A DNA stretch of 64,000 bases from assembly GCF_001618425.1 (NCBI RefSeq), contig NZ_BDCU01000017.1:372001-436000 (forward strand), read 5' to 3'. A program made the translations under genes and the position numbers. Shown piece by piece: positions 44,309 through 55,030 of this stretch. The stretch's first letter is position 1; the number at the start of each line of letters is the position of its first letter. Under the pieces are notes generated by a model that was given only the letters and a program-made list of their open reading frames with translations, made no database searches and had not been told where the DNA came from. This DNA comes from Nocardia fusca NBRC 14340. GTDB lineage: Bacteria; Actinomycetota; Actinomycetes; Mycobacteriales; Mycobacteriaceae.

Positions 44309-46306
44309 TCAGGCGGCACGCGTGCCGCCGGAGGCGCCCGCGCGGACCACCTCGGCCACCGAGGCACCGGTCAATTCGCTGAGCCGGACGGCTGTGCCCC
44401 CCAGCGCGGCCGCCAGTTCGGCGGCCAGACCCAGCCGGACCATGCCGCGTTCGCAGTCGACGACAACGGAGGTGACACCGTCGCGGGCGAGCCGGGTGGC
44501 CGCCGCGCGGGCCCGCGGCACCGGCTCGGTCCCGCCGGTGGCGCGGCCGTCGGTGAGCAGCACCAGCATCGGCCGGCGCTGCGGGTCGCGGACGCGTTCC
44601 CGGTAGACCACCTCGCGTGCGGTGCGCAACCCCGCGGCCAGCGGAGTCTTCCCGCCGGTACGCAACCCGGTCAGGCGGCGGACGGCGATATCGATCGAGG
44701 AGGTGGGCGGCAGTACCAGTTCGGCCTCGCTGCCGCGCACCGAGATCACCGCGACCTTGTCGCGGCGCTGATAGGCGTCGCGCAGCAGGGTCACCACCGC
44801 GCCGGTCACCGCGGACAGCCGGTCGCGGGCGGCCATGGAACCGGAGGTGTCGACCACGAAGAGCACCAGATTGCCCTCGCGTCCCTCGCGGTACGCCCCG
44901 CGCAGATCGCCGGGCGCGAGCACCAGCGGCCCGGTGCGCCGGCCGCGCGCCCGCTGATGCGGCGCCGCGGCCCGCAGCGTGCCCAGTAGATGCAGGCCGC
45001 CGGTGGGCTCCGGGGTCGAGTTCACCACCCGACCCTGCCGGGTCTGCGCCCGGGACCGCCGGCCGGGGGCTCCCTCGCCCACGCCCGGCACCTCCCAGCG
45101 CGGCGGCCGGACCGATGCCGCGGCCGGCGCGCTCGCCTGCCCGGTCCCGCCGGCGCCACCCGGGTTGCCGGAGTTCTCATTCGTCTCGGGGTCCGCGGCG
45201 GGTGCCTCGGCGCCGCCGCCGGGACCGTCCGGGTCGTCGTCGGGATCGACGGGGCCCCGAGACGCCTGCGCCTCGCCGTCGGCCGGCGCGTTCTGCTGAT
45301 CACCGGCCTGCTCGGCCGCGTCGCGCATGGCGTCGTCGAGCTGTTCGGGGGTGATCCCGGGTTCGTCGAACGGGTCCCGCCGGCGCCGGTGCGGCAGCGC
45401 CAGCTCGGCGGCGACGCGCACATCGTCGGCGGTGACACTGCCGCGCCCGCACCAGGCGGCGTGGGCGGCGGCGGTGCGGGCCACCACCAGATCCGCCCGC
45501 ATACCGTCGACGTCGAAGGAGGCGCAGACCGCGGCGATACGCCGCAGTTCCACATCGTCGAGCGCGACCTCGGGCAGCCGGTCGCGGGCGGTGAGGACAC
45601 GGTCGGCGATCTCGGCGTCCGCGGCGGCGTAGGCGGCCGCGAAACCGTTCGGATCGGCCTCGTAATCGAGACGGCGGCGGACCACGGCCATCCGGACGTC
45701 CACGTCCCGGGAGGCGGTCACATCCACGGTCAGGCCGAATCGGTCGAGCAGCTGCGGCCTCAGCTCGCCCTCCTCCGGATTCATGGTGCCGACCAGTACG
45801 AACCGGGCCGGATGGGAATGCGAGACGCCGTCGCGTTCGATATGCACCCGGCCCATGGCCGCCGCGTCCAGCAGCACATCCACCAGGTGGTCGTGCAGCA
45901 GGTTGACCTCGTCCACGTACAGCACACCGTGATGGGCGGCGGCGAGCAGTCCGGGCCGGAACGCCTGTTCGCCGTCGCGCAGGACCCGCTCCAGATCGAG
46001 CGAGCCCACGACCCGGTCCTCGGTGGCACCGACCGGGAGTTCCACCAGCCGCGCCGGGCGGGCGCCCGATTCGTCGACCACCGGCGGCAGCAGCCGCGCC
46101 AGCGCCCGCACCGCCGTGGACTTCGCGGTCCCCTTCTCGCCGCGCACGAGTACGCCACCGATACCGGGATGCACCGCGCACAGGATCAGCGCGAGCTGCA
46201 ACCGCTCCTGTCCGACCACCGCGGAGAACGGGAATCCGGCCTCACCGCCGTCCGCGGCGGAGGTGATCGTTCGGGATGCGGGCCGGGCGGTTTCGGTGGA
46301 GGACAC
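44309..46306 (-). CDS. Magnesium/cobalt chelatase, fused ChlI-ChlD (BchI/BchD-like)
   Basis: 665 residues. AAA+ domain (about 25-330): Walker [11 protein letters not shown] (55-64), Walker [17 protein letters not shown], and [22 protein letters not shown] in parts. A disordered Asp/Glu/Pro/Gly linker spans about 340-430. A C-terminal von Willebrand A domain has an intact MIDAS: DTSGSM, a threonine at TGGKTPLA and [10 protein letters not shown]. The organism probably makes no chlorophyll; beside cobO and cobB this protein most likely works with CobN in cobalt insertion (Rv2850c position). CobN itself is not in the window. GTG at 46306. Confidence 0.92.
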   Translation of the reverse strand: MSSTETARPASRTITSAADGGEAGFPFSAVVGQERLQLALILCAVHPGIGGVLVRGEKGTAKSTAVRALARLLPPVVDESGARPARLVELPVGATEDRVVGSLDLERVLRDGEQAFRPGLLAAAHHGVLYVDEVNLLHDHLVDVLLDAAAMGRVHIERDGVSHSHPARFVLVGTMNPEEGELRPQLLDRFGLTVDVTASRDVDVRMAVVRRRLDYEADPNGFAAAYAAADAEIADRVLTARDRLPEVALDDVELRRIAAVCASFDVDGMRADLVVARTAAAHAAWCGRGSVTADDVRVAAELALPHRRRRDPFDEPGITPEQLDDAMRDAAEQAGDQQNAPADGEAQASRGPVDPDDDPDGPGGGAEAPAADPETNENSGNPGGAGGTGQASAPAAASVRPPRWEVPGVGEGAPGRRSRAQTRQGRVVNSTPEPTGGLHLLGTLRAAAPHQRARGRRTGPLVLAPGDLRGAYREGREGNLVLFVVDTSGSMAARDRLSAVTGAVVTLLRDAYQRRDKVAVISVRGSEAELVLPPTSSIDIAVRRLTGLRTGGKTPLAAGLRTAREVVYRERVRDPQRRPMLVLLTDGRATGGTEPVPRARAAATRLARDGVTSVVVDCERGMVRLGLAAELAAALGGTAVRLSELTGASVAEVVRAGASGGTRAA

Positions 46307-46371
46307 GGCCCCACTCTAAAACGTGCCGTCGCCCGGCCCGGCCCTCCCCTGCCCGAGACGGGGCCCGGCGG

Positions 46372-46821
46372 CTATCCCCTCCGCATCGGTACGTGCGCGA
46401 CGCCGTCCTCGATGAACTCCGCGCCATCGACCTCGAAACCGTGTTTGGTGTAGAGATCGATCAGGTAGGTCTGGGCGTTGAGCCGGACGGTGTGCGATCC
46501 GGTTTCGGCGAGGGCGGCCTGCAGCAGCCGGGTGGTGTATCCGTGCCCGCGGGCCTCGACCGCGGTACACAACCGCCCGATCCGGAAGGATTTGACGCCG
46601 TCCTCGTGCTCTTCGAGCAGGCGCAGGGTGGCGATGACCTCGCCCTCGTCGTCGAGCCACAGATGCCGGGTCTCCGGCAGCAGATCCTGTCCATCCAGCT
46701 CCGGGTACGCGCATTTCTGCTCGACCACGAACACTTCGACCCGCAGCTTCAGCAACTCGTACAGGGTGGGCGTATCGAGATCCTGCGCCCATGACCGGCG
46801 GAGTGCAACCGTTGACATCAT
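46372..46821 (-). CDS. GNAT N-acetyltransferase, ElaA-like
   Basis: 149 residues of the GNAT fold, ElaA subgroup: LYELLKLRVEVFVVEQKCAYPELDGQD in parts at the start, FRIGRLCTAVEARGHGYTTRLLQAAL (acetyl-CoA-binding R/Q-x-x-G-x-G/A like segment about 78-100) and YLIDLYTKHGFEVDGAEFIEDG. Substrate unknown. Same position before mqo as Rv2851c. Confidence 0.9.
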   Translation of the reverse strand: MMSTVALRRSWAQDLDTPTLYELLKLRVEVFVVEQKCAYPELDGQDLLPETRHLWLDDEGEVIATLRLLEEHEDGVKSFRIGRLCTAVEARGHGYTTRLLQAALAETGSHTVRLNAQTYLIDLYTKHGFEVDGAEFIEDGVAHVPMRRG

Positions 46822-46901
46822 CGCGCCTTGCTATCACACCTCGGCGCCAGATGCACGCGAATGCCCCGGGCACACCGCGGCGCGCGGCCGCGACACGGCG
46901 C

Positions 46902-46929
46902 GGCCCGCGGGGTTGCCACCCCGCGGGCC
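46902..46929 (-). terminator. mqo terminator
   Basis: Perfect 12-bp stem (GGCCCGCGGGGT at 46902-46913, ACCCCGCGGGCC at 46918-46929) with a 4-base loop TGCC, 21 bases after the mqo stop on the minus strand. No U-tract, usual for high-GC actinobacteria. Confidence 0.75.
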
Positions 46930-46950
46930 GTCGCGCGCGATTCTTTCGGA

Positions 46951-48468
46951 TCAGACCCCGGCAGCGACCCCGGCACGCGTATCGGACCGGTTGAGCTGCA
47001 ACGCCTTACCCGTCCAGTCCCACACCTCGCCGAACAGGCGCTGGTTCTCCGACAGTTTCACACCCAGCGACGGAACCATTTCCTTCAGCTTGGGCGTCCA
47101 CTGCTCGTACTCGGCCGGGAAGCAGCGTTCCAGGACGTCCAGCATGGCGGTGACACAGGTGGAGGCACCGGGCGAGGCGCCCAGCAGGCCGGCGATGGAA
47201 CCGTCCTGCGCCGCGATGACGGCGGTACCCAGTTCGAGGACACCGCCGATGCCCTTACGGCGGATCACCTGCACCCGCTGGCCGGCCGTGATGAGTTCCC
47301 AGTCCCGGCCCTCGGCGCGCGGGATGAACTCCTCCATGGTGTACACCCGGCCGGACTGCGATTTCATCAGCTCGGTGACCAGGTATTTGACCAGGCTCAA
47401 CTCGGTGACGCCGACACCGAGCATCGGAGCCAGGTTGCCGGGTTTGATCGATTTGAACAGGTCGGCATTGCTGCCGTCCTTGAGGAACTTGGGGGTCCAG
47501 CCGGCATAGGGGCCGAACAGCAGGCCGGGCCTGCCCTTGATGACGCGGGTGTCCAGATGCGGCACCGACATCGGCGGCGCACCGACCGCCGCCTTGCCGT
47601 ACACCTTGGCTCCGTGCTTCGCGATCAGTTCGGGATTGGTGCACCGCAGGAACTGACCCGAGACCGGGAAGCCCGCGAAACCACGGATCTCCTTGATCCC
47701 CGCCTTCTGCAGCAGCGGCAGCGCCCCGCCGCCGGCCCCGACGAAGACGAACTTGCTGATCAGCGTGCGGGTTCGCCCGGTGCGGGTGTTGCGCACCGTG
47801 ACCTTCCAGCTGCCGTCCTTCTGCTTGGACAGGTTACGAACCTCGTTACCGAAACCGATCTCCCCGCCAGTGGCCCCGATATGGGCGAGCAGTTCCTTGG
47901 TGAGCGAACCGAAATCGATATCGGTGCCGCCGTCGGACCAGTTGAGGGCGATGGGGTCGGAGAAATCGCGGCCGCGGGCCATCAGCGGCAGCCGGCGGGA
48001 GAACTCGTCGGGGCTGTCGATGTACTCCATCCCGGCGAACAACGGATGCCGGGAAAGCGCCTCGTACCGCTTGCGCAGGTACTCCACATCGGCGGCGCCG
48101 TGCACGAAGCTCACGTGCGGGATGGGGTTGATGAAGCGGGAGGGATCGCCCAGGATCCCGTTCTCCACCGCGTAGGCCCAGAACTGGCGGGAGACCTGGA
48201 ACCGCTCGTTGATATCGACGGCCTTGCCGATATCGACCGAACCGTCCGGCTTCTGCGGGCTGTAATTGAGCTCACACAGGGCCGAATGCCCGGTACCGGC
48301 GTTGTTCCACGGATCACTGCTCTCGGCCGCGGCGGCGTCCAGCCGTTCGAACACCGAGATCGACCAGTCCGGCTGCAGCTGACGCAGCAGCGCGCCGAGA
48401 GTGGCGCTCATGATGCCGGCACCGATGAGGACTACATCGGTCTTTTCAGTCTGGGCAGCGTTCGGCAC
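46951..48468 (-). CDS. mqo: Malate:quinone oxidoreductase
   Basis: 505-residue membrane-associated FAD enzyme oxidising malate to oxaloacetate with electron transfer to the quinone pool. FAD motif [14 protein letters not shown] (12-25), then [19 protein letters not shown], and [25 protein letters not shown] second FAD segment ([16 protein letters not shown]), plus [14 protein letters not shown] at 48468 has AAGGAAG upstream and matches the family's N-terminus; a much longer frame upstream is not coding. Confidence 0.96.
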   Translation of the reverse strand: MPNAAQTEKTDVVLIGAGIMSATLGALLRQLQPDWSISVFERLDAAAAESSDPWNNAGTGHSALCELNYSPQKPDGSVDIGKAVDINERFQVSRQFWAYAVENGILGDPSRFINPIPHVSFVHGAADVEYLRKRYEALSRHPLFAGMEYIDSPDEFSRRLPLMARGRDFSDPIALNWSDGGTDIDFGSLTKELLAHIGATGGEIGFGNEVRNLSKQKDGSWKVTVRNTRTGRTRTLISKFVFVGAGGGALPLLQKAGIKEIRGFAGFPVSGQFLRCTNPELIAKHGAKVYGKAAVGAPPMSVPHLDTRVIKGRPGLLFGPYAGWTPKFLKDGSNADLFKSIKPGNLAPMLGVGVTELSLVKYLVTELMKSQSGRVYTMEEFIPRAEGRDWELITAGQRVQVIRRKGIGGVLELGTAVIAAQDGSIAGLLGASPGASTCVTAMLDVLERCFPAEYEQWTPKLKEMVPSLGVKLSENQRLFGEVWDWTGKALQLNRSDTRAGVAAGV

Positions 48469-48738
48469 GGGTGTTCGACTTCCTTGTCCTGATGCGCGGG
48501 GCGCACATCCGTGGATGCGGCCCGCTGGGGCACGGGCGCTTGTGCAGTTGTGTACAGGTGGCGATGGTGAGCCCGCCGGGCTCGGCCGAATGTAGGTTAC
48601 CCATCGTTCACTATTGCCAATTGTGCACCTCGACACGCGCGGAATCCGCAGCCAGGGCGGCGATTGTGACGTAGATTCCTCCTCCCCGTCACCTGCGGGC
48701 CTGCCGTTGCTACTCATCGGTCGCCTAGATTGGAGACC

Positions 48739-49770
48739 GTGACGAACGATTCCGTGGCGGGTATCGGCGCCCTCGGCCGGGCCGCCGACTGGCAGCCGGA
48801 TGTCCTCGGTGACGGGTACGAATACCGCACCCTGGAACTGGGGCCCGATCCCGACGGCGAGGGGGATATCGTCGCCACCCTGGTCCGGCATCTACCCGCG
48901 GCCGACGCGGTGGGCACCGCCGACGCGGTGCTGTACGTGCACGGCTTCACCGACTATTTCTTCCAGCGGCACGTCGCCGAGCACTTCACCGCGCGCGGGC
49001 ACCGGTTCTACGCACTGGACCTGCGCAAATGTGGCCGTTCGCTCCAGCCCGGCCAGACCCCCCACTTCATCAGCGACCTCGCCCTCTACGACCGGGAACT
49101 CGACGATTCGCTCCGGCTGATCGCCACCGAGACCGAGGCGAACATGCTGGTGGTGGCGCATTCGACCGGCGGTCTGGTGACCTCGCTGTGGCTGGACCGG
49201 CGGCAACGCGCCGGAGGCACGGCGGCCGCCGGTATCAGCGGGCTGGTGCTGAACAGCCCGTGGTTCGACCTGCAGGGCCCGGCCTACGTGCGCACCGTGG
49301 GCACGCAACTCATCAACACGGTGGGCCGTTTCCGGGCGAAGTCGGCGCTGCCGCTGGGCAAATCCAGCGCCTACGGCGACAGCCTGCACCACAGCCTGGC
49401 CGGGGAATGGGACTACGACCTGGACTGGAAGCCGCGGCACGGTTTCCCGGTGCGGGCCGGGTGGTTGCGCGCGATCCGGCTGGGGCAGGCGCGGCTGCAC
49501 CGGGGCCTGGACATCGGGGTGCCCGCGCTGCTGCTGCGCTCCAAGCTCACCGAATTCGCCCGCGAATACGGGCCCGCGGTGGACGTCGCGGACGCGGTCC
49601 TCGACGTCGCGCAGATCCAGCGCTGGGCGGGCTGCCTGGGCGACCGCACCAATATCGTCCCGATCGACGGCGCCCGCCACGATGTGTTCCTGTCCGCCGA
49701 GGGCCCGCGGACCGAGGCCTTCCGGGAACTGGACAACTGGCTCGACTGGCTGGCCGCCCGGCCGGCCTGA
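48739..49770 (+). CDS. Alpha/beta hydrolase (lysophospholipase-like, Rv2854 type)
   Basis: About 343 residues. Hydrolase fold with the oxyanion segment [22 protein letters not shown], the nucleophile elbow [10 protein letters not shown] (GHSxG variant AHSTG), and a late [10 protein letters not shown] carrying the catalytic His. Probably cleaves an ester of a lipid or small molecule. GTG at 48739 preceded by TTGGAG; a TTG at 48730 is the alternative. Divergent from mqo, followed 2 bases later by a convergent gene end. Confidence 0.85.
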   Translation: MTNDSVAGIGALGRAADWQPDVLGDGYEYRTLELGPDPDGEGDIVATLVRHLPAADAVGTADAVLYVHGFTDYFFQRHVAEHFTARGHRFYALDLRKCGRSLQPGQTPHFISDLALYDRELDDSLRLIATETEANMLVVAHSTGGLVTSLWLDRRQRAGGTAAAGISGLVLNSPWFDLQGPAYVRTVGTQLINTVGRFRAKSALPLGKSSAYGDSLHHSLAGEWDYDLDWKPRHGFPVRAGWLRAIRLGQARLHRGLDIGVPALLLRSKLTEFAREYGPAVDVADAVLDVAQIQRWAGCLGDRTNIVPIDGARHDVFLSAEGPRTEAFRELDNWLDWLAARPA

Positions 49771-49771
49771 G

Positions 49772-50335
49772 TCACCACATACTGGTCCGCAGCACGATCT
49801 CGGTCGCGAACTGCTGATCGGCTTCGGTGGCGATATTGTCGACGTCGATGCCCACCACCCGGAACTCGCCGTACACGTGGCGGCCGGAACTATCGGCCAC
49901 CGGACGCGGCAGCCGTTTGGTCACCAGCACGGTGGTGGGCAGTTCGACCGCCGGACAGCCGGCGTCGAGCACCCCCCCGTCCTCGTCGGGTACGGCCGGA
50001 TGTCCGCGATCGGCGACCACCAGGCTCACGAAGCGGCCGAAACCCTTCGCGCAGACTTCCCAGGCCACACTGGCACCGGTGCCCCGGCCGGCCACATTGA
50101 CCCAGGGCACGCCGATCTCGTCGAGGGCCGCGTACACCCCGGCGGTGTCGAGTCCCTCGGCCGTTTCGAACACGATGGTCCGCAGATCGGAACTGTGCAG
50201 CCGTGTGCACACCCGGTCGTAGACGTCCGGGGGATCACCGGAATCGGGGAGCAGCAGCACGCTGTGCTGGGTCACCGGCCCGTCCACCCGCACCGTCCAG
50301 TCCCGGTCACCGACCGCGATGCGCCGAGATTCCAT
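49772..50335 (-). CDS. Alpha/beta-hydrolase-like protein lacking the nucleophile Ser
   Basis: 187 residues, shorter than typical hydrolases. The N-terminal half looks like the fold (VLLLPDSGDPPDVYDRV, then the nucleophile-elbow position VNVAGRGTGASVAWEV), but GxSxG reads G83-R-G-T-G87, so the serine is glycine, and no convincing catalytic His follows. Probably non-catalytic or divergent. Stop 2 bases from the stop of the active hydrolase on the other strand. Confidence 0.7.
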   Translation of the reverse strand: MESRRIAVGDRDWTVRVDGPVTQHSVLLLPDSGDPPDVYDRVCTRLHSSDLRTIVFETAEGLDTAGVYAALDEIGVPWVNVAGRGTGASVAWEVCAKGFGRFVSLVVADRGHPAVPDEDGGVLDAGCPAVELPTTVLVTKRLPRPVADSSGRHVYGEFRVVGIDVDNIATEADQQFATEIVLRTSMW

Positions 50336-50422
50336 GCCGGTTGACGCTACACCGCCCGCCCCCGCTGTGGGGTCGACCGGGTCGACCGCGCCGAGATCGT
50401 GACGCCGGATCCGCCGCGGCGA

Positions 50423-52024
50423 TCAGCCCGCCCCCGACAGCGCTTCCAGCGTGGACCCGACACTCGGCAGCCCGGCGGGAACACCCTCGGCGAGGAGCCG
50501 GTCCAGCCCGGCGATGTCGAGATGCGCGGACACCAGATCGGCGAGCAGGTCCAGTTGCGCGGCGCGCACCGCCGCCACCCGGGTGCCGGGAGCCACCGTG
50601 AACCCGGTGCGCCCGGCACACCGGGCGACCTCGGTGAGCCAGCCCCGCCGGAATTCGTCGGATTCCAGGAGCCCGTGCAGATGGGTGCCCCAGACCGCTC
50701 CCCGCACCCCGCCCTCCGGGACGCGCTCCCCGGTCACCGGGCCGGCACCGTCGGCCGCCTCCGCCCAGCCGGTGACATACAGCCACGGCTGTTCGGCGGT
50801 ACGCCGGACCCGACCGTGATGGATCTCGTATCCGGCCGCTGTCGTCTCCCCCGCATTCCGAGCGCCGGCCGCTGTCGTACGGCGCAGCACCTTCTGCCGG
50901 CCGAATTCGATATCCATATCGAGCAGTCCCAGCCCGGCCACCTCCCCCGCGCCCGATTCCACGGTGTCCACGATCCGGCGGCCCAGCATCTGGTAACCGC
51001 CGCAGATACCGAGGATCGGCCCGCCTGCCGCGGCCCGGCGGGTCAGCACCTCGGCGATACCGGTACGCCGCAGCCAGGCCAGATCATCCACGGTGGCCTT
51101 GCTCCCGGGCAGAACGACCAGGTCGGCGTCCACCAGTGCCGACGGGTCGCTCACCCAGCGCACCGTGACGCCGGGCTCGCAGGCCAGCGCCTCCACGTCG
51201 GTCGAGTTCGATATCCGCGGCAAGCGCACGGCGGCGACGGTGAGCCATTCGCTGCCGATCGGGGCGGCGGTGCGGCCCACCGCGGCACCGGCGACGGTCC
51301 CCAGCGAATCCTCGGCGTCGAGCCACAGCTCGTCGCAGTACGGCAGCACGCCGAGCGTCGGGCGTCCGGTACGCGCGGTCAGCTGGTCCAGGCCCGGCCG
51401 CAGCAGCTCCACATCGCCGCGGAACTTGTTGATCACGAAGCCGGCGATCAGCCGTTGATCCTCGGGTTCCAGCACCGCGAGCGTGCCGAAGAGGTGTGCC
51501 AGCACCCCGCCCCGGTCGATATCGCCGACCACGAGCACCGGTAAGTCCGCGGCCCGGGCGAGACCCATATTCGCCAGATCGGTGGCACGCAGGTTGATCT
51601 CGGCGGGCGAGCCCGCCCCCTCACAGATCACCACATCGAACTCCGCGCGCAGCGCGGCGAGTTCGGCGGCCACCACCTCACGCAACCGGGTGCGATGAGT
51701 GAAATAGTCCGCGGCCCCTACCGTGTCCACCACCCGGCCGCGCACCACCAGCTGGGAACGCCGGTCGCTGCCGGGTTTCAGCAGGATCGGATTGAACCGC
51801 ACGCTCGGTTCCAGCCCGCACGCCCGGGCCTGCAGCGCCTGCGCCCGGCCGATCTCCCCGCCGTCCAGGGTGACCACGGAGTTGTTCGACATGTTCTGCG
51901 CCTTGAACGGCGCCACCCGCACACCACGCCGCCGCAGCATCCGGCAGATACCGGCGACCACCACGCTCTTGCCCGCGTCGGAGGTCGTCCCGGCGATCAG
52001 CAGCGCCCCGCCGGGCCGGCTCAC
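50423..52024 (-). CDS. cobQ: Cobyric acid synthase
   Basis: 533-residue glutamine-dependent amidotransferase that amidates side chains b, d, e and g of adenosylcobyrinic acid a,c-diamide. N-terminal P-loop-like domain [49 protein letters not shown]-terminal GATase: [16 protein letters not shown] (Cys nucleophile) and [15 protein letters not shown] (His). GTG at 52024 overlaps the map stop (GTGA). Separated from the other cob genes by the 46.4-50.3 kb block. Confidence 0.96.
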   Translation of the reverse strand: MSRPGGALLIAGTTSDAGKSVVVAGICRMLRRRGVRVAPFKAQNMSNNSVVTLDGGEIGRAQALQARACGLEPSVRFNPILLKPGSDRRSQLVVRGRVVDTVGAADYFTHRTRLREVVAAELAALRAEFDVVICEGAGSPAEINLRATDLANMGLARAADLPVLVVGDIDRGGVLAHLFGTLAVLEPEDQRLIAGFVINKFRGDVELLRPGLDQLTARTGRPTLGVLPYCDELWLDAEDSLGTVAGAAVGRTAAPIGSEWLTVAAVRLPRISNSTDVEALACEPGVTVRWVSDPSALVDADLVVLPGSKATVDDLAWLRRTGIAEVLTRRAAAGGPILGICGGYQMLGRRIVDTVESGAGEVAGLGLLDMDIEFGRQKVLRRTTAAGARNAGETTAAGYEIHHGRVRRTAEQPWLYVTGWAEAADGAGPVTGERVPEGGVRGAVWGTHLHGLLESDEFRRGWLTEVARCAGRTGFTVAPGTRVAAVRAAQLDLLADLVSAHLDIAGLDRLLAEGVPAGLPSVGSTLEALSGAG

Positions 52025-52884
52025 GGCAGAGTGAGGATTTCGGCGCCGGTCTCGGTGACCACCAGGGTGTGCTCGAACTGAGCCGTCCACTTGCGGTCCT
52101 TGGTGACCACGGTCCAGCCGTCGTCCCAGATCTCGTAGTCGATACCGCCCAGGTTGATCATGGGTTCGATGGTGAACGTCATTCCCGGTTCGATCACCGA
52201 TTCGACCGCGGGCTGGTCGTAGTGCAGGATCACCAGGCCACTGTGGAAGGTCGGCCCGACCCCGTGCCCGGTGAAATCCCGGACGACGCCGTAGCCGAAA
52301 CGGTTCGCGTAGGACTCGATCACCCGGCCGATCACGTTCAGCGCCCGCCCGGGACGCACCGCTTTGATGGCCCGCGCGGTCGCCTCTTCGGTGCGCTCCA
52401 CCAGAAGTTTCACCTCTTCGTCGACGTCACCGGCGAGAAAGGTGGCGTTGGTGTCACCGTGCACGCCGTGGATATAGGCGGTGACATCGATATTGACGAT
52501 GTCACCGTCCTGAACCACGGTGCTGTCCGGGATACCGTGGCAGATCACCTCGTTGAGCGAGGTGCAGCACGATTTCGGAAAGCCCTTGTACCCGAGCGTC
52601 GAGGGGTAGGCGCCGTGATCGCACATGTATTCGTGGGCGATCCGGTCGAGCTCGTCGGTGGTGACACCCGGGGCGACCGCCTTGCCCGCCTCGGACAGCG
52701 CCCGGGCGGCGATCTGCCCGGCGATTCGCATCTTCTCGATGGTCTCGGGGGTCTGCACCCAGGGTTCGGAACCCTCCTTGGCCGTTTTCTTCCAGACGTA
52801 CTCCGGCCGTTCGATCCCACGCGGGACCTCACGGATCGGAGTGGGGGTTCCTGGAAGCAGCGGCTGGCGGGTACGCACGGACAT
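52021..52884 (-). CDS. map: Methionine aminopeptidase, type I
   Basis: 287-residue MetAP removing the initiator Met. Five metal ligands of the pita-bread fold are in place: [21 protein letters not shown] (two Asp), [12 protein letters not shown] (His), TIEPMINLG (Glu) and [12 protein letters not shown] (Glu). The ~40-residue N-terminal extension ([19 protein letters not shown] in parts) is like mycobacterial MapB, which uses it as an SH3-binding-type linker. ATG at 52884. Coupled to cobQ by GTGA overlap. Confidence 0.96.
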   Translation of the reverse strand: MSVRTRQPLLPGTPTPIREVPRGIERPEYVWKKTAKEGSEPWVQTPETIEKMRIAGQIAARALSEAGKAVAPGVTTDELDRIAHEYMCDHGAYPSTLGYKGFPKSCCTSLNEVICHGIPDSTVVQDGDIVNIDVTAYIHGVHGDTNATFLAGDVDEEVKLLVERTEEATARAIKAVRPGRALNVIGRVIESYANRFGYGVVRDFTGHGVGPTFHSGLVILHYDQPAVESVIEPGMTFTIEPMINLGGIDYEIWDDGWTVVTKDRKWTAQFEHTLVVTETGAEILTLP

Positions 52885-52965
52885 GCGCTCCAGAGTAGTC
52901 GGCGCAGGCCGGGCGGTCGCCGGGAACGGTCCCGGACGGTGCCGCACGCCCGCGCCGGCTCCGGC

Positions 52966-53739
52966 TCAGCGGATGCGGCCGCCCGTACGGACCTCGAACG
53001 CGACCCGGTCACCCCGATAGAGGGCGGCGACCCGTTCGATCGGACGGCCCTGGGTGTCCACCCCGCGGCGCACCACCCGGATCAGCGGGACCGCGGGCCG
53101 GCAGCCGAGCAGACCGGCTTCCCGGGGCGCGGCGAGCACGGTCTCGATACGTTCGGTGGCGCCGCCGTATTCGACACCGGAACTGCCGATCGTTGCCGAC
53201 AGCGAGCCGAGCGGATCGAAACCCGCGCGCAGCCAGCCGAAACGATCCAGCGAGAGATCGATACGTTCCAGCGCGATCGGTTCGCCGTCGGCGTGCAGCA
53301 GGCGTTCCAATGTCATGATCGGGGTATGCAGCGGAAGTTCCAGGTCCCGGGCGATCTCGGCGTCGGCCTCGGTGTCCTCCCAGGAGAGCAGGCTGCGCAC
53401 CACCCCGGATCCGTCCTCGACGGTGGGTTCGGGCGCCAGCGGCCGCACCACCTTCGGGCGGGCCAGCACGGTCCCGCGGCCCTGCCTGCGGATGCGGCCC
53501 TCCACCGCGAGATCCCGCAGGGCGTGACGGACGGTTTCCCGGGCGACCCCGAAACGTCCGGCCAGTTCCCGTTCGGCGGGCACCCGGTCGCCGGGGCGTA
53601 GCTCGCCGAGCATCGTGTCCAGTTCGGCCCGGACCCGGTATACCTTCGACAGGGCGGTGATTCCCGGCACCGCGGCTGCCTCTGTGCCGAGGTCTTCGCG
53701 CGCCGTCCCGGCGCCTACGACCCCTTCGGTCTGCCTCAT
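52966..53739 (-). CDS. GntR-family regulator with UTRA domain (HutC/DasR-like)
   Basis: 257 residues. Winged helix at about 45-100 (YRVRAELDTMLGELRPGDRVPAERELAGRFGVARETVRHALRDL in parts) and a C-terminal UTRA (chorismate-lyase-like) ligand domain from about 115 to 250 with HTPIMTLERLLHADGEPIALERIDLS in parts. UTRA regulators such as DasR and NagR bind sugar phosphates or similar. ATG at 53739 with GGAGGT 11 bases upstream. The DasR-type palindrome GGTCTAGACC at 53807 suggests autoregulation. Effector unknown. Confidence 0.9.
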   Translation of the reverse strand: MRQTEGVVGAGTAREDLGTEAAAVPGITALSKVYRVRAELDTMLGELRPGDRVPAERELAGRFGVARETVRHALRDLAVEGRIRRQGRGTVLARPKVVRPLAPEPTVEDGSGVVRSLLSWEDTEADAEIARDLELPLHTPIMTLERLLHADGEPIALERIDLSLDRFGWLRAGFDPLGSLSATIGSSGVEYGGATERIETVLAAPREAGLLGCRPAVPLIRVVRRGVDTQGRPIERVAALYRGDRVAFEVRTGGRIR

Positions 53740-53765
53740 GGCAGAAACTACCTCCAATTGGCCTG

Positions 53766-53817
53766 TACCGATGCGGTAACCGGGCATTCGCCATACGGTT
53801 CCATCAGGTCTAGACCA
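53766..53817. promoter_or_regulatory. DasR-like operator upstream of the UTRA GntR gene
   Basis: Perfect palindrome GGTCTAGACC at 53807-53816 (AGGTCTAGACCA at 53806-53817), nearly the core of the Streptomyces DasR element TGGTCTAGACCA. A second inverted repeat TACCG-ATG-CGGTA lies at 53766-53778. Both lie within 80 bases of the GntR start. Confidence 0.65.
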
Positions 53818-53902
53818 TTCGACAATCTGCGGTCTTTCGCGTGTCCAACTCGGAGGTTCGACGACGTTCAGCGGACTGAACGTGGCGGTGATCCGCCGAA
53901 CC

Positions 53903-54346
53903 CTACTGCACCGGCAGCCGCCGGCGCCCGCCCGCCACCTCGGCGATCAAATCGGTGTACCCGTCGACCAGTTCGGCGAGGTGGTACCAGTGCCGGTGCG
54001 TCCGGTCGCTGCGCACCCCGTCGGCCTCGATCGCCTGATTCGCGGCCACCCAGCTGAACGCCATCCGGTCGATCACCGCGCCGAGGCTTTCGGTGTGCAG
54101 TGAGGCGCCGTTGCGGTGCTGCGGCATCTTACGGGTGATCCAGTCGTTGATATCGTCGACGAGTTCTGTTCTGCGACAATCGATTTCCGCTATCTGCGCC
54201 ATATCTCGAACCTGCGCGCGGCGCTTGTGCAGTTCGACCAGTGCGTGCGCGAAACGCAACAGCACACGCTCCTGGATCCGCCGCCCTTGAAAGGCGCACA
54301 GCAGTTGTGGCGCAGTCGGCAGGGTTCCCAGAGTGGGTGCGCTCAT
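53903..54346 (-). CDS. DUF4254 family protein
   Basis: 147 residues matching DUF4254, a small helical family seen in actinobacteria and near cell-wall glycosyltransferases; function unknown. Recognisable parts: EIDCRRTELVDDINDWI (about 54-70), ESLGAVIDRMAFSWVAANQA and WYHLAELVDGYTDLIAEV. ATG at 54346 with GAGGGG 8 bases upstream; GTG at 54352 possible. Codon use is less GC-biased than its neighbours, especially in the first half, and the adjoining DNA is also atypical, which may reflect transfer. Confidence 0.75.
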   Translation of the reverse strand: MSAPTLGTLPTAPQLLCAFQGRRIQERVLLRFAHALVELHKRRAQVRDMAQIAEIDCRRTELVDDINDWITRKMPQHRNGASLHTESLGAVIDRMAFSWVAANQAIEADGVRSDRTHRHWYHLAELVDGYTDLIAEVAGGRRRLPVQ

Positions 54347-55030
54347 CCGCACCCCTCGAACTCACCCGGCACCATCACACTCTGTACCAACATGATCGGC
54401 TCTCGATTCGGTAATCCCGGACATCGGATCGTTGTTCACAACAAGGCTAGCTGGATCATGCTCTTACATATGCAAGAACACAAGACTTCGGTACGCAATG
54501 TTGCGAACAGCGTCATGCGCGAGCCTAACGATCCTTTCCGCGGAACCCGTAAGCGGTCCCGCCGAAAACGCGTACCCGCCAAGACCCTTCCCGTCGGCGG
54601 TCCGAATCCCCGCCGCCGCGAACCATACCCGGAACACACCCAGGACCAGGCGCGACGACGCGTTATGCGACCACATCGCAACCCTGCCGAGATCTGGGTG
54701 CGGCGCACACCGGGAACCATACCGATCCCTATGGTCCTGTGACACAACGCCCCCCGGCCCCATCGCCCGCCGTCACCGGCCTTATTCCACGGCGCCGACA
54801 CCCGGTCACACCGAAACCCGCGGCGGCCATCCGGCCTTACACCCGGGAGGCAGGTCGAACACCCTGCGTCGTTTGCCGCCTGTTTGCCGTCGCGTCCGGA
54901 TGCTCTGGAACCCGGGCCATTCGCCGATGCGAGGAGAACCTCGGACACCCGGCCACGACGGCCGGTCACCGTCGCGCCCGCGCTGTGCGGTATGGATTCC
55001 GAGGACAGTCGCCGACAAGGATGTGGACCC
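54347..55030. other. 684-bp intergenic region of atypical composition
   Basis: No gene supported. The part from about 54360 to 54560 is clearly lower in GC than the rest of the window and contains two inverted repeats (54432-54444 and 54462-54477). Open frames through here show no homology and no convincing start. It carries the promoter of the DUF4254 gene on the minus strand and of the acyl-CoA synthetase on the plus strand. Confidence 0.6.
54432..54477 (-). promoter_or_regulatory. Putative promoter/operator of the DUF4254 gene
   Basis: Minus strand: TTGCAT near 54475 and TAGCCT about 18 bases on form a weak sigma-A-like promoter. The perfect inverted repeat TTGTT-CAC-AACAA (54432-54444) lies just downstream, at an operator position about 86 bases before the start codon. 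A second near-palindrome TCTTACATATGCAAGA (54462-54477) overlaps the -35. By eye only. Confidence 0.4.
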
